From positions 1 through 64,000 of the forward strand of contig NZ_JBKOPS010000003.1 of assembly GCF_047272945.1 (NCBI RefSeq): 64,000 nt of DNA, given 5' to 3'. A program made the position numbers and the translations under genes. This document shows positions 29,816 through 38,020 of this stretch, piece by piece. This stretch comes from Rubrolithibacter danxiaensis (lineage in GTDB: Bacteria > Bacteroidota > Bacteroidia > Sphingobacteriales > Sphingobacteriaceae). Within the stretch, counting starts at the first letter, position 1; every line of letters starts with the position of its first letter. The notes below the pieces were generated by a model, which ran no database searches, had not been told where the DNA came from, and was given only the letters and a program-made list of their open reading frames with translations.

Positions 29816-29851
29816 CAATGTTAATTCACTGCACTGCAGCTAAACTGCAGT
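29816..29851 (-). promoter_or_regulatory. Promoter with ACTGCAGT palindrome, operon I
   Basis: ACTGCAGC (29833-29840), spacer TAA, ACTGCAGT (29844-29851); one base of one arm differs from the other sites. On the minus strand, exactly 9 bases lie between the repeat and a -7-like box TAACATTG (29823-29816). The start codon is 72 bases further on, the longest leader of the three. Confidence 0.65.
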
Positions 29852-30308
29852 TTAAATATTATTAAGTAAAAAAAGCGTTACAATTAGATGACGACAAACA
29901 AGTGATTTAGAACAAATACTAAACTTTGAGCATCAAATTGGCAGGATTTTTTAGCAATGGCACAGCTCACAAAGAAGGAAATCATTATCAGTTGCAGCAG
30001 AACATTTTGAAATGGCAGGGATGTAAATCTTCTAATACTGAAGTAGAAACATGAATGGTTTGAGGCCTTTAGAAGCTACCTTTCCAAATGATTCTTAAGC
30101 ACAGTTGCTGGATCCTTGCTAAAGCTACCAGCTGTTCTCATTCCTACGGTTCCTTTGCTGGATATATCGTTTCAGGCATGTTTTCACTCCGGAGAGATGC
30201 CTACGGCTTTTTTTAAATATCGCGTTCCCATTATAATTATTGAGCGGGGATTGTAACAAAAAAGCAGACAAAAGATTAAGCTTTGGTCCTTTATTAAGGA
30301 ACAAATTT
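29852..30308. other. Gene-free stretch between toxin island and ICE
   Basis: No coding frame was recognised. CCTACGG occurs twice (near 30143 and 30198), and the second copy is followed by a run of T. A short hairpin (TCCTTTATTAAGGA, 30287-30300) precedes the 3' end of the YhcG-like gene. The left end of the ICE may lie in this stretch, because the mob genes continue into the YhcG-like gene without a break, but I see no diagnostic repeat. Confidence 0.35.
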
Positions 30309-31388
30309 TCATTCTATTTGCTTCTTAAGTTCAGCTTTACTGGGTAATACCGATTTATATTCTTTAGCAAATATCTGCTCGTTTTTTTCAGGCAGGGTAA
30401 ATTCAACAACTGTTCTGTTTTCTTCTTTACAAAGAATGATACCAATAGTCGGACGCTCTTCAGGCAGTTTTATTTTTCGGTCGTAGTAATTTACATACAT
30501 CTGCATCTGGCCGATGTCCTGATGTGTTAATTTGCCGATCTTCAGATCAAACAGTACAAAGCATCGTAGTAATCTATTGTAAAACACCAAGTCGACAAAA
30601 AAACTGTCTCCTTCAAAAGTGAATCTTCGTTGCCTTCCCTCGAATAAAAAGCCTTTTCCAAGCTCTAACATAAAGTGTTCTAATTTATCGATAATAGCTT
30701 TTTCCAGGTCATTCTCGGAGTACCGACTGTCTTCCTTTAAATCCAGAAATTCTAAAACATAATGACTTTTTAATACATCCGTGGGCTTCTCTATTATTTG
30801 TCCCTTTGCAGCTAATTGCTTTACCTCATTTTTGTTTTTACTTGAGGATATTCTTTCATAAAGAGCACTGTTAAACTGCCTCGTTAATTCTCTCATACTC
30901 CAATTGTTCTGAGAGGCTTCAATCTCATAAAAGTTCCTTTCATCCTCGTTATTAATCTTTAGTAATTGTATGTAGTGGGTCCAGCTTAATGTAAAGGGGA
31001 AACTATTTTGTTCTCCTGGTTCAGATAACCGCATCGCTGATGCGGATTTTGGGGCAGGTTGCTCATCTGTAGATTTCCGCATCAGTGATGCGGAAAAGCG
31101 ATCCTGATAGGTTATATAAAATTTCCTAAATCGTTCAAGGTTATCTATAGAATATCCTTTTCCAAATTCTTTTGTTAGATCTCGGCTTAAGTTCTGGAGT
31201 GTTTCCTTAGCATATTCCGCCCGCTCTTTACCCTGCTGCTGATCTTCTACAATCATTCTTCCTATTTCAAAGTAAGTCATCAGCATTGCCGAGTTTATAT
31301 TTCTCACAATGCTTTTCCTGGAATTTTCTATCAGCGATCTAATGCTCTGAAATAAATCCGTGCCTGAGATTTCTTTTTCTTTTTTCAT
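30309..31388 (-). CDS. YhcG-family (DUF1016) PDDEXK nuclease-like protein
   Basis: 359 residues from the ATG at 31388; a longer frame begins with TTG at 31397. The N-terminal domain (YFEIGRMIVEDQQQG, GKGYSIDNLERFRKFY) and the C-terminal nuclease-like domain (FFVDLVFYNRLLRCFVLFDLK) are those of the YhcG family, with the Asp of VDLVFY and the Asp/Lys of FDLK as active-site candidates. YhcG proteins are linked to DNA ends and defence. Start is 16 bases from mobC's stop, so it probably belongs to the mob transcript. Two 17-base palindromes lie inside the gene. Confidence 0.85.
   Translation of the reverse strand: MKKEKEISGTDLFQSIRSLIENSRKSIVRNINSAMLMTYFEIGRMIVEDQQQGKERAEYAKETLQNLSRDLTKEFGKGYSIDNLERFRKFYITYQDRFSASLMRKSTDEQPAPKSASAMRLSEPGEQNSFPFTLSWTHYIQLLKINNEDERNFYEIEASQNNWSMRELTRQFNSALYERISSSKNKNEVKQLAAKGQIIEKPTDVLKSHYVLEFLDLKEDSRYSENDLEKAIIDKLEHFMLELGKGFLFEGRQRRFTFEGDSFFVDLVFYNRLLRCFVLFDLKIGKLTHQDIGQMQMYVNYYDRKIKLPEERPTIGIILCKEENRTVVEFTLPEKNEQIFAKEYKSVLPSKAELKKQIE
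31029..31096. repeat. Pair of CCGCATC-N3-GATGCGG palindromes inside the YhcG-like gene
   Basis: Two near-identical hairpins at 31029-31045 and 31077-31093 (the second extends to 31074-31096), spaced 48 bases apart, so they are in frame. They encode the SASAMRLS and SASLMRKS segments of a region that looks like a loop inserted between the family domains. Confidence 0.7.
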
Positions 31389-31404
31389 TTCCTGCAATTT
31401 AAAA

Positions 31405-33396
31405 CTATCCTTTTTTAATAACCACGTGCTTCAGCCCCGGATCATTCAATACCCGCTCCATTTCCGATTGAATAATATCCTGCACCTCCTGTTTGATCTG
31501 CAAGTAATTCCGTTGAACTATAGCCTGATCCAACTTACGAATTACCGGAATTTCTTTATAGGAATCCTGCCCTTTCTTTAAGGCTCCATGATCGTTCTGT
31601 ATCTCGCAATGAAAGGCTTTCAGTTCAATTTTACAACCTGGATCATCAGCAATCATTCCTACAAACTCACCGGAACTTAAAGCAGAAATTTTTGAAGCAG
31701 GAACAGCAGATTCCAACTGCCTGGAACGGCTGATGGAAGTATCAGAACTATTAATAGAAAGGCTTTCCTTGTCCTGCATGATCTTTCCAAAACGCTCGGA
31801 AAGCTGTTTCGCTGTATCGCCGGTGACCTGCCCGCTAATAATATTACCGGTAATATTCATTATCACCTCGGCCTGCTCTTTGCCGTAATCTTTCCGAAGC
31901 TGGCTGAAATCCTGAACCCCTAAACAGGTCGCCACCTTGTTACTCCTGGCGGTAGCAATCAGGCTGTCCATATTATTTAAATAAATAGTTGGAAACTCAT
32001 CAAATATTAAACTGCTTTTTAATCGGTCTTTCTTGTTTACCAATTTAATCAGCCGGGTTACATAGAGCGATAGAACAGCCCCATATATTTGTATTTTTTG
32101 AGGACTATTACCCATACAGATAATCTTAGGTTCTTCCGGATTATTGATGTCTAAAGTAAAATCATTACCCGAAAGCAGGTAGTATAATTGCGGCGAAGAA
32201 AGCCTGGCCATAGCTACTTTAGCCGCTGCGATCTGGCCCTCCAGCTGTTCCATGACATCATTCATGTAGGCATTAACAAAGGGGTTAATCAGCACCTCTA
32301 TTTCTTTTTCTGTTCGTAAAACAGTGAAAAGAGAATCATAATCCACCTGCATTAATTCGATAACGTGGGGGAGTGTACAAAACTCACCGTCCCGGTATTT
32401 CCGCAAATACCAGATAATAGCCGATAAAAAATTGATAGGTGATTCTACAAAGAAATCGCCTTGCCGCTTGATCCATTCTCTGTTTAAACCCATTAAAATA
32501 GTACGTGCAGACTCAGCAGCATCGGTAATATCCGACATGCTTTGGTGATCGAGCGGATTGCAGCGATGACTGCGGGTTAAATCATCAAAATTGATAATAA
32601 AGAATTGGGGCGGTACGGCGTATTTGCCCTTATATCTTAACCAGGTATTGTATGCTATTTTAGATAAGTCATCAAACTTAAAATCGTAAACGAACATAGT
32701 AAAGCCTTTCTTAATATGCTGGGTAATTACATGCCGGATAACAAAGTAGGATTTGCCAGCTCCCGGAGATCCCAATACCAGTAAGCCACGAAAAGGATTG
32801 ATAACATTGATCCAGCTTTTTCTGATCTTATTTTTCAATTGGTACTGTGCAGGAAGGTTGATAGAATATTCATTTTCAAGAAGGCGCTCTTCCTGAGGGA
32901 AAGTCTCGTTTTCCTTATTGAAAATATCCTTGTTATTAAGCTTGGTTTTAATAATCCGAGACAGTAAGGTCCCTCCGCTAAGCATCAATAAAAAGCCGGT
33001 AGAAGTTAATCCCATATAGAGTGAAGCCGCCTCCGTTATTTTTATCTCTAGCAGCAAGCACAGATAGCTGAAGAAGTAAATCAACAGTCCTGTAATGATG
33101 CAGGCAAGTGCCGTTCGATGGTTCAACTTCTCATCTTTTCTGCCTTTGGCTCCCATGAGGGAAATAATCAGAAAACCCAAGGAAATCAGCTTCGATTTAT
33201 TAAAAGTACTGAACAATCCTGTGTTTCTGATATTGCCAAGCAAACGATCTGTGAAACTGCTGCTGAACTGCCATTCATGGAATGCCGAATAGCAGTAATA
33301 ATAAAAATGAACTACTAAGATGGTGATGCTGATCAGCCTGGTCATATCCAGAATTTTCCTCAGCGCCTGTTCGTTTTCTCCTGTGTGCATAGCCAT
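31405..33396 (-). CDS. mobC: Conjugation coupling protein (TraG/VirD4 type, MobC)
   Basis: 663 residues. Four membrane helices in the first 160 residues are followed by a cytoplasmic ATPase with Walker A GSPGAGKS (about residue 208) and Walker B SLIFDEFPTIY (about 457). It is the type IV coupling protein that delivers the relaxase-bound strand to the transfer channel. The C-terminal part is the all-alpha region usual in the Bacteroidota group. Start ATG at 33396, 12 bases after mobB. The order mobA-mobB-mobC is that of Bacteroidota conjugative elements. Confidence 0.92.
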   Translation of the reverse strand: MAMHTGENEQALRKILDMTRLISITILVVHFYYYCYSAFHEWQFSSSFTDRLLGNIRNTGLFSTFNKSKLISLGFLIISLMGAKGRKDEKLNHRTALACIITGLLIYFFSYLCLLLEIKITEAASLYMGLTSTGFLLMLSGGTLLSRIIKTKLNNKDIFNKENETFPQEERLLENEYSINLPAQYQLKNKIRKSWINVINPFRGLLVLGSPGAGKSYFVIRHVITQHIKKGFTMFVYDFKFDDLSKIAYNTWLRYKGKYAVPPQFFIINFDDLTRSHRCNPLDHQSMSDITDAAESARTILMGLNREWIKRQGDFFVESPINFLSAIIWYLRKYRDGEFCTLPHVIELMQVDYDSLFTVLRTEKEIEVLINPFVNAYMNDVMEQLEGQIAAAKVAMARLSSPQLYYLLSGNDFTLDINNPEEPKIICMGNSPQKIQIYGAVLSLYVTRLIKLVNKKDRLKSSLIFDEFPTIYLNNMDSLIATARSNKVATCLGVQDFSQLRKDYGKEQAEVIMNITGNIISGQVTGDTAKQLSERFGKIMQDKESLSINSSDTSISRSRQLESAVPASKISALSSGEFVGMIADDPGCKIELKAFHCEIQNDHGALKKGQDSYKEIPVIRKLDQAIVQRNYLQIKQEVQDIIQSEMERVLNDPGLKHVVIKKG

Positions 33397-33408
33397 AGCC
33401 TAAAAACT

Positions 33409-34704
33409 TTAAGGATTGTTAGAAATTTGTTTCCTTTTTTTCTTTCTGTTCTTCTTTTTTAAATGATATGGAAGATACTCCGGCACGTGCTCCGGCTGCA
33501 TCAGTATATCCATCACTTTACCGATGTCTGGAAAGTGAGCCGCAGATTCAGAACGCAGTTTGGAGTCAGGTAACTGCATCTGCATTTTTGCATCCTGCGA
33601 CTCCGGCAATACCTGCTGAAAGGCTGTTGTTTTTTGATTAGCTCCAGCTTTTGGGTTACAGCGTTCCTGAACGGTTTTGGCACTGTAGGCTTTGCCCAAT
33701 GCACTGCCGTTGAACACACATTTGGTTTGATGGTCAACGTAGGTAATCCCGTATATCAAACCGCTCTCGTTTTGGCGCAGCATTGTGTGGATACCCTGCT
33801 TTTCCAAAACCTTTACCAATTCCTGAAGGGATAACTTTTTCGATAGCAAAGCCATATCAACCGCGTTCTTTACCCTTGCCTTAAAGGGAAGACGTTTCAG
33901 TTCATTTCCCGGGAATTTTTCCTCCAGGAATTTCAAGGTGGGCCTGCTGTAAAAATTACTGGCCTTGATCGGTACACCAATTGGATTTCCCTGTTCATCA
34001 AGAACCCGGTAGACCAGCCCTCTATTAATATATACCCTGGAATTTTCGCTTCCTCGTTCGGCTGCTATATTATACTGTTTCAGCACTGCATTCAGTTCGG
34101 GCAGACTAGTATATTTGTAGGCATCAAGTACGGCCTCCAACACATTTGTAATGGCCCGCTTTGTTTCTGTCCGGCCATACTGCACTTTTCTTACATCAAC
34201 CGGCTTCAGTTCAAAATTCTGTTTTCTTTTCCGCTCGTCCGCTATTACCAGCCCAAATGATTTTTCAATTTCTTTTCGGGCCGCTTCCGATTGGTTACGC
34301 CCGATATTCTGGGTGTCAATCCTGCTGCCGTCTTCTCTTACTTTTATTGAAACCAGGTGGATGTGAGGGTGTCCTGCATCATAATGCTGATATACGAGAT
34401 AGGGCTGTTGCCCGAAGCCTATTTTCTGCATATAGGTTTCGGCAATTTCCATCAGCCGTTCCTTTGAAAGGTTGCTGTCTGAAGAGTCAAAATTCAGCGA
34501 AATATGTACGCTGTTCCGGGTTACGTTTTGGTTTAGTTCGGCCTGATTCAGCAGACGGTTCAGCTTCATGTGAAGGCTCATTTTATCTGTATCAATGGGA
34601 TAGTTTCCTGCTCCGATACACTCCGCTGCTCCTTCTTTTACCTTGTTCTCATTATAGTTAAAAATGCGGTGGATGGAGTGTCCTGTTTTGATTACTGCAA
34701 CCAT
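33409..34704 (-). CDS. mobB: Relaxase MobB (MobP-type)
   Basis: 431 residues. The relaxase signature is HPHIHLVSIKVREDG (about residues 110-124), the metal-binding His triad, with the catalytic Tyr expected near the N-terminus. It nicks the oriT DNA and pilots the strand. The end part is basic (KKKNRKKKRKQ), as expected of a DNA-binding tail. The start overlaps mobA by 13 bases. Confidence 0.92.
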   Translation of the reverse strand: MVAVIKTGHSIHRIFNYNENKVKEGAAECIGAGNYPIDTDKMSLHMKLNRLLNQAELNQNVTRNSVHISLNFDSSDSNLSKERLMEIAETYMQKIGFGQQPYLVYQHYDAGHPHIHLVSIKVREDGSRIDTQNIGRNQSEAARKEIEKSFGLVIADERKRKQNFELKPVDVRKVQYGRTETKRAITNVLEAVLDAYKYTSLPELNAVLKQYNIAAERGSENSRVYINRGLVYRVLDEQGNPIGVPIKASNFYSRPTLKFLEEKFPGNELKRLPFKARVKNAVDMALLSKKLSLQELVKVLEKQGIHTMLRQNESGLIYGITYVDHQTKCVFNGSALGKAYSAKTVQERCNPKAGANQKTTAFQQVLPESQDAKMQMQLPDSKLRSESAAHFPDIGKVMDILMQPEHVPEYLPYHLKKKNRKKKRKQISNNP

Positions 34705-35081
34705 ATTTCGGCGATTTTTTGAATGTGTTTTTTGACCGCATCCACTTTGTTAAAAAGAATTTTTTTCTCCAATTCGTGAGTGATTAACCATGTCCGGAAC
34801 TCGGCAATCTGGTTAAGGGTGTGCAGTTTTTTTACAGCCTGGTTGAAGTTGTTTCCGATACTGTTCAGCTCATTTCTAAGCCTTATTACCTCTGTCATAA
34901 AGTCATCTAATGATTGGTTGCGGTAGGTAGTAACAATAGGCTTTTCGAAGATGCTCCGGCGTACATAATCACTCAGCTTACGACAGGTGCTTGACTTGAA
35001 TTTTTTCTCAATCTGCTCGTACTCTCTCAAGGTAAGCCGCAATCCGATGATCCGGCTTCTGTTTGTTTTTTTCTCTTTCAT
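34692..35081 (-). CDS. mobA: Mobilisation accessory protein MobA
   Basis: 129 residues from the ATG at 35081 (a GTG one codon earlier is possible). The N-terminal part is a ribbon-helix-helix (RIIGLRLTLREYEQIEKKF, KLSDYVRRSIF) and the C-terminal part is a helical hairpin. Such proteins bind oriT and help the relaxase. Directly upstream lies the inverted-repeat-rich region proposed as oriT. Confidence 0.88.
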   Translation of the reverse strand: MKEKKTNRSRIIGLRLTLREYEQIEKKFKSSTCRKLSDYVRRSIFEKPIVTTYRNQSLDDFMTEVIRLRNELNSIGNNFNQAVKKLHTLNQIAEFRTWLITHELEKKILFNKVDAVKKHIQKIAEIWLQ

Positions 35082-35116
35082 CACGATATCATTTACACGT
35101 TTTCAAACTATTTATC

Positions 35117-35200
35117 CTTTAAGTTTCACCGCCCACGACTTCGGAGTGAAATGGCGGCCGGATTCGGTTGTTTAACAACCGGACATCTGGCCGATTGCTG
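35117..35200. other. Candidate origin of transfer (oriT)
   Basis: The non-coding region between mobA and the primase-like gene holds two inverted repeats: CCGCC/GGCGG arms at about 35129-35155 and CGGTTGTT-T-AACAACCG at 35165-35181. Position directly upstream of mobA is where oriT is found in related elements. The nick site itself is not identified. Confidence 0.55.
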
Positions 35201-35337
35201 AAAAGAGGCAATCTTCCCAGCCTTTTTAATGTTTTTATGACTTTACAGGGTTAAAAAAAATCTATTTTCAAGCGTTCTTAATCCTTGATCTTTTAACAAA
35301 TACAAAATATTGGCTGCTCTTCATTTTGCTGGGATTT

Positions 35338-36228
35338 TTAACCGGGAGGTTTATTAGAAGACCCTCCAAAATTCATCATCCAGTCATTGAAATCTTTACA
35401 GTGCTTATAAAGGCCACTTTCATCATTGTATTTTTCACTTAGAGATTCTGCATAACGACTGCAATTTTGTCCGGCAGTATCGTGGTCTAAATAGAGTCGG
35501 ATCGTTTGGTGTTTCTCCATAAATGGCCGGGCTTTCTCAAAGAAAGAAAGGGAGTTTAAAACCACGAAATCGCTTCGGTTTAGAGGCTTGTTCCTGTGAA
35601 TACTTCTGAATGAATGGAAGTCAATAAAGCCCTCGAAAACGATCACTTCATCTGCGCCATTTCTGAGCGTGGTTATATCTTTGGGAGAACTGCTGCATTT
35701 GTAATAGGGATTACGGATTTCATAACCGCCGGAATCATTTTTAAATCCAATGCCGTAGTAAGTTTTGTCATTGAGTTCATAACGGACTTCACGGCAATAA
35801 CGGTCAGCTATAGCAACTGGTATTCGTCGCAGCTCCAGGTAACGCAGTAAAGCATAAGATACGAGGGTAAAATTACCTATTATCTTTATCCTGCTTTCCG
35901 GTTCGGCTTCTGTTTTGGATAAATCGATAATCGGCTTTCGAATGAAAAGTTTACCGCTCAGTTTTTCGAGCAGTTCGCCGATAGTGCATCCATGATACAG
36001 GATAGCAAAATCTATCAGGTTACCGCCTTTACCCCAGCCGTGATCGTACCACCGATTTAGTTTCCGGTTGATCTTGAAGGATGGCATTTTTTCATCCCGT
36101 AAAGGAGACAAATACCAATAATCGTTATTCCTGATTTTTGAAGGCTCGTGGCCTAATGCAGACAGGTAATTCACCATGTCCATTTCTCGGACTTCACTGA
36201 TAGGAAGTCGCTTGTTTCTGATATCCAT
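35338..36228 (-). CDS. Primase-like protein with CHC2 and Toprim domains
   Basis: 296 residues. The N-terminal CHC2-like fold (YWYLSPLRDEKMPSFKINR, WYDHGWGKGGNLIDF) is followed by a Toprim domain with EGFIDF and YLDHDTAGQ (Glu and the Asp-x-Asp pair). This is the layout of the small primase-like proteins of Bacteroidota mobile elements, perhaps used to start complementary-strand synthesis after transfer. The zinc-binding Cys residues of classical CHC2 primases are not evident. Confidence 0.85.
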   Translation of the reverse strand: MDIRNKRLPISEVREMDMVNYLSALGHEPSKIRNNDYWYLSPLRDEKMPSFKINRKLNRWYDHGWGKGGNLIDFAILYHGCTIGELLEKLSGKLFIRKPIIDLSKTEAEPESRIKIIGNFTLVSYALLRYLELRRIPVAIADRYCREVRYELNDKTYYGIGFKNDSGGYEIRNPYYKCSSSPKDITTLRNGADEVIVFEGFIDFHSFRSIHRNKPLNRSDFVVLNSLSFFEKARPFMEKHQTIRLYLDHDTAGQNCSRYAESLSEKYNDESGLYKHCKDFNDWMMNFGGSSNKPPG

Positions 36229-36340
36229 AACCGCACATTTTCAATTTCACATTCAGATTATGAATACGAAGTTAAACAAGCAGAACGGGTACAGCCTATC
36301 CTCCCCATATTTTGATGAGGATGGTTTAAAGACGGCTTTC

Positions 36341-36348
36341 TACTTTTG
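36341..36348 (+). promoter_or_regulatory. -7 box upstream of the small gene at 36382
   Basis: TACTTTTG is an exact match to the Bacteroidota TAnnTTTG element, 33 bases before the ATG at 36382. A properly spaced -33 TTG is not clear. Confidence 0.4.
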
Positions 36349-36381
36349 TTTTGAAGTTTAATAATTTAAAACGTCTAGATT

Positions 36382-36672
36382 ATGCTAACAACAAATGATG
36401 TGGCCAAAGTGTATGATACGATATTAAGTATCCCCGGCATGAATGAAACGGTGAAGATTGATATGAAAATCTCACGCAAAAACGTACTCCTTTTAAGCAG
36501 TGTGATTCAACGAGGCTTAACGGTAAAAGAAGGAGACAAATCTTCTAACCTTGTTGATATTGTTCCTAAAGAAACATTGCAGGAGCTGACCGAACTTGCA
36601 GGCGAATGTTTACATAAAGCGGGGCTGACAGAGCTGAGCGAAAAGCTAACTTTATTAAGCAAGGACAAATAG
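36382..36672 (+). CDS. Conserved small ICE protein of unknown function
   Basis: 96 residues, cytoplasmic, alpha-helical. It reads as a complete gene (VYDTILSIPGMNETVKIDMK, SRKNVLLLSSVIQRGL). Similar small proteins occur beside the mob region of related elements, as I recall it. It is transcribed away from the primase-like gene from a shared intergenic region. Confidence 0.7.
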   Translation: MLTTNDVAKVYDTILSIPGMNETVKIDMKISRKNVLLLSSVIQRGLTVKEGDKSSNLVDIVPKETLQELTELAGECLHKAGLTELSEKLTLLSKDK

Positions 36673-36682
36673 ATTCTGCGTT

Positions 36683-36889
36683 TTAAGGAATTACCCATCC
36701 ATCTTCCTGTCGGATATCCTGAATCCGATGCTCCAGTAACCATTGTCGGAAGGAATCAGGATCATTTGGAGTAAAATGAATGATTCTTCCGTCATTCAGC
36801 ATAATTGTAAAGAACTCATGAACGGCTATGAACTTCTAGAGTTGTTCGATAGAATATTCAAATTCGGGATAGCAAATATCGGGTGTCAT
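36683..36889 (-). pseudogene. Small gene interrupted by an in-frame amber codon
   Basis: From the ATG at 36889 the frame reads MTPDICYPEFEYSIEQL, then TAG (36838-36836), then KFIAVHEFFTIMLNDGRIIHF and on to DGWVIP and a stop at 36685-36683. The part after the stop has strong coding character (HEFFTIMLNDGRIIHF, FRQWLLEH). A start at the ATG at 36802 would give a 39-residue product. The whole would be 68 residues. Best read as a small ICE gene disabled by one point mutation. Confidence 0.5.
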
Positions 36890-37390
36890 CAGAGCAAGCT
36901 TTTAATTATCCAAATAACCTGCAAAAAAGGCGCAGGCAACAGCTTACTAAACAGAGGTCTTAGGAAACCCAACAGCAATAAGTGCGCCCACGCCGTAGCA
37001 TGGACGTTCTTCACTTATGTCCTGCTGTTGAGAAAGTTCCTAAGTTTCCGTTCAGGACTTAAAGCAAAAACGCTTCAAGAATATTTTTTAACAAAGATAC
37101 TATTTTCTTAAATCCTTTAATGTAAGGGTAATGTTATGTCCTTGAAGAAAATTTAATGTCGATGGAACAACCTGTGTCGAAATACCTTAAGGCTTTAATC
37201 CAAAAGAAACATTGCTTATTCTACTGTGATTGGGGCTTCTTTTGTAATTAAGTTAGCATTGTAACGAAAGAACTTTTCCACGGAATTCTTTCTCTTGACT
37301 TTCGACAAGCAAGATTATCAAAGATTTTAAAAGATAATTATCTACGAGTAACCCCTCTGTTTGCATCCGCAATTGGTCAAGCCTATAATT
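36890..37390. other. Gene-free stretch with a large hairpin
   Basis: Apart from the 86-base hairpin at 36959-37044, no convincing gene was found. A plus-strand frame at about 37164-37500 is open except for one stop but has no recognisable sequence. Confidence 0.4.
36959..37044. other. Large imperfect hairpin
   Basis: Arms CTTAGGAA/TTCCTAAG (8 pairs), CAACAGCA/TGCTGTTG (8) and ATAAGTG/CACTTAT (7) form one long interrupted stem around a 27-base loop. It lies upstream of the interrupted minus-strand gene at 36683-36889. It could be a single-strand promoter, an RNA leader or an old inverted repeat. Confidence 0.6.
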
Positions 37391-37930
37391 TCAATATTCC
37401 GGTTTCTTTTCATACTGCCAGCCATTGTCATAGAGGGAAAAGTAAGCTTTATGGACTTCCTGTTTATTTAAATCTCGTTCTATTAGATCAGCAAAGGGTG
37501 TGATGTTTTTATAAGCGGTGGTATAATTAGCTACTGCACTTTTTCCATCATCCATCATCTTTATACCTGTCACTTCCTGCAATTCTTCCTCGGCCAGTTT
37601 TACCTTTTGTACATCTATTGATTTGTCTTTTTCAGGAGTCTTCAATAGATATTGTTCAGCTTTGCCTGAAAACTGAATGAGAGGTTTATTTACATCACGT
37701 AACTTTTGAGTTCGCTGCACTACCACTAAACCTTTTTCTTCCAGCCCTGCATCAAGCACTTTTTCAGCAAATTTCGGATCACTGCAGTAAATGTCATAGT
37801 CCACCACTTTTGGATATTCCATAGTTCGACTGATTAATCTTAATGCTTCTTCTCTGCTTAATTCTTCATTGTTTGAGCAGGCAACTAATATGACAGCGAT
37901 TGAAGATAAAATGGCGGTAAGCTTTTTCAT
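37391..37930 (-). CDS. Predicted lipoprotein of unknown function
   Basis: 179 residues with a lipoprotein signal (ILSSIAVILVAC; the Cys would be lipidated). The mature part is rich in Lys/Glu and has no recognised domain. It stands alone between the gene-free stretch and the RadC gene. It may act in the envelope, for example in entry exclusion, but this is only a guess from location. Confidence 0.65.
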   Translation of the reverse strand: MKKLTAILSSIAVILVACSNNEELSREEALRLISRTMEYPKVVDYDIYCSDPKFAEKVLDAGLEEKGLVVVQRTQKLRDVNKPLIQFSGKAEQYLLKTPEKDKSIDVQKVKLAEEELQEVTGIKMMDDGKSAVANYTTAYKNITPFADLIERDLNKQEVHKAYFSLYDNGWQYEKKPEY

Positions 37931-38003
37931 AGTAATCGATTTTAGTAGTAGATATTCAAATTTACAACTATCTGTTTTTATACAAACTGTATGAATAAAA
38001 AAA

Positions 38004-38020
38004 GGGACTATATAAGTCCC
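38004..38020 (-). terminator. Terminator after the RadC-like gene
   Basis: On the minus strand GGGACT-TATAT-AGTCCC is followed directly by seven T. The stem overlaps the stop codon of the RadC-like gene. Confidence 0.8.

Noticed and set aside
34161..34661. Plus-strand open frame of 166 codons inside mobB
   Set aside because: The relaxase motif on the other strand is unambiguous.
36982..36991. GTGCGCCCAC shared with the tRNA-Met 3' region (61002-61011) as a left attachment site
   Set aside because: Only 10 bases match, flanks differ, and mob and ICE genes continue to its left.
36743..37111. Plus-strand open frame of 122 codons
   Set aside because: It runs against the interrupted minus-strand gene that has clear coding character, crosses the hairpin at 36959-37044 and shows no recognisable sequence.
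37164..37500. Plus-strand frame MEQPVSKYLKALIQKKHC, continued after one stop
   Set aside because: The continuation has no start, runs into the lipoprotein gene on the other strand, and shows no family sequence.
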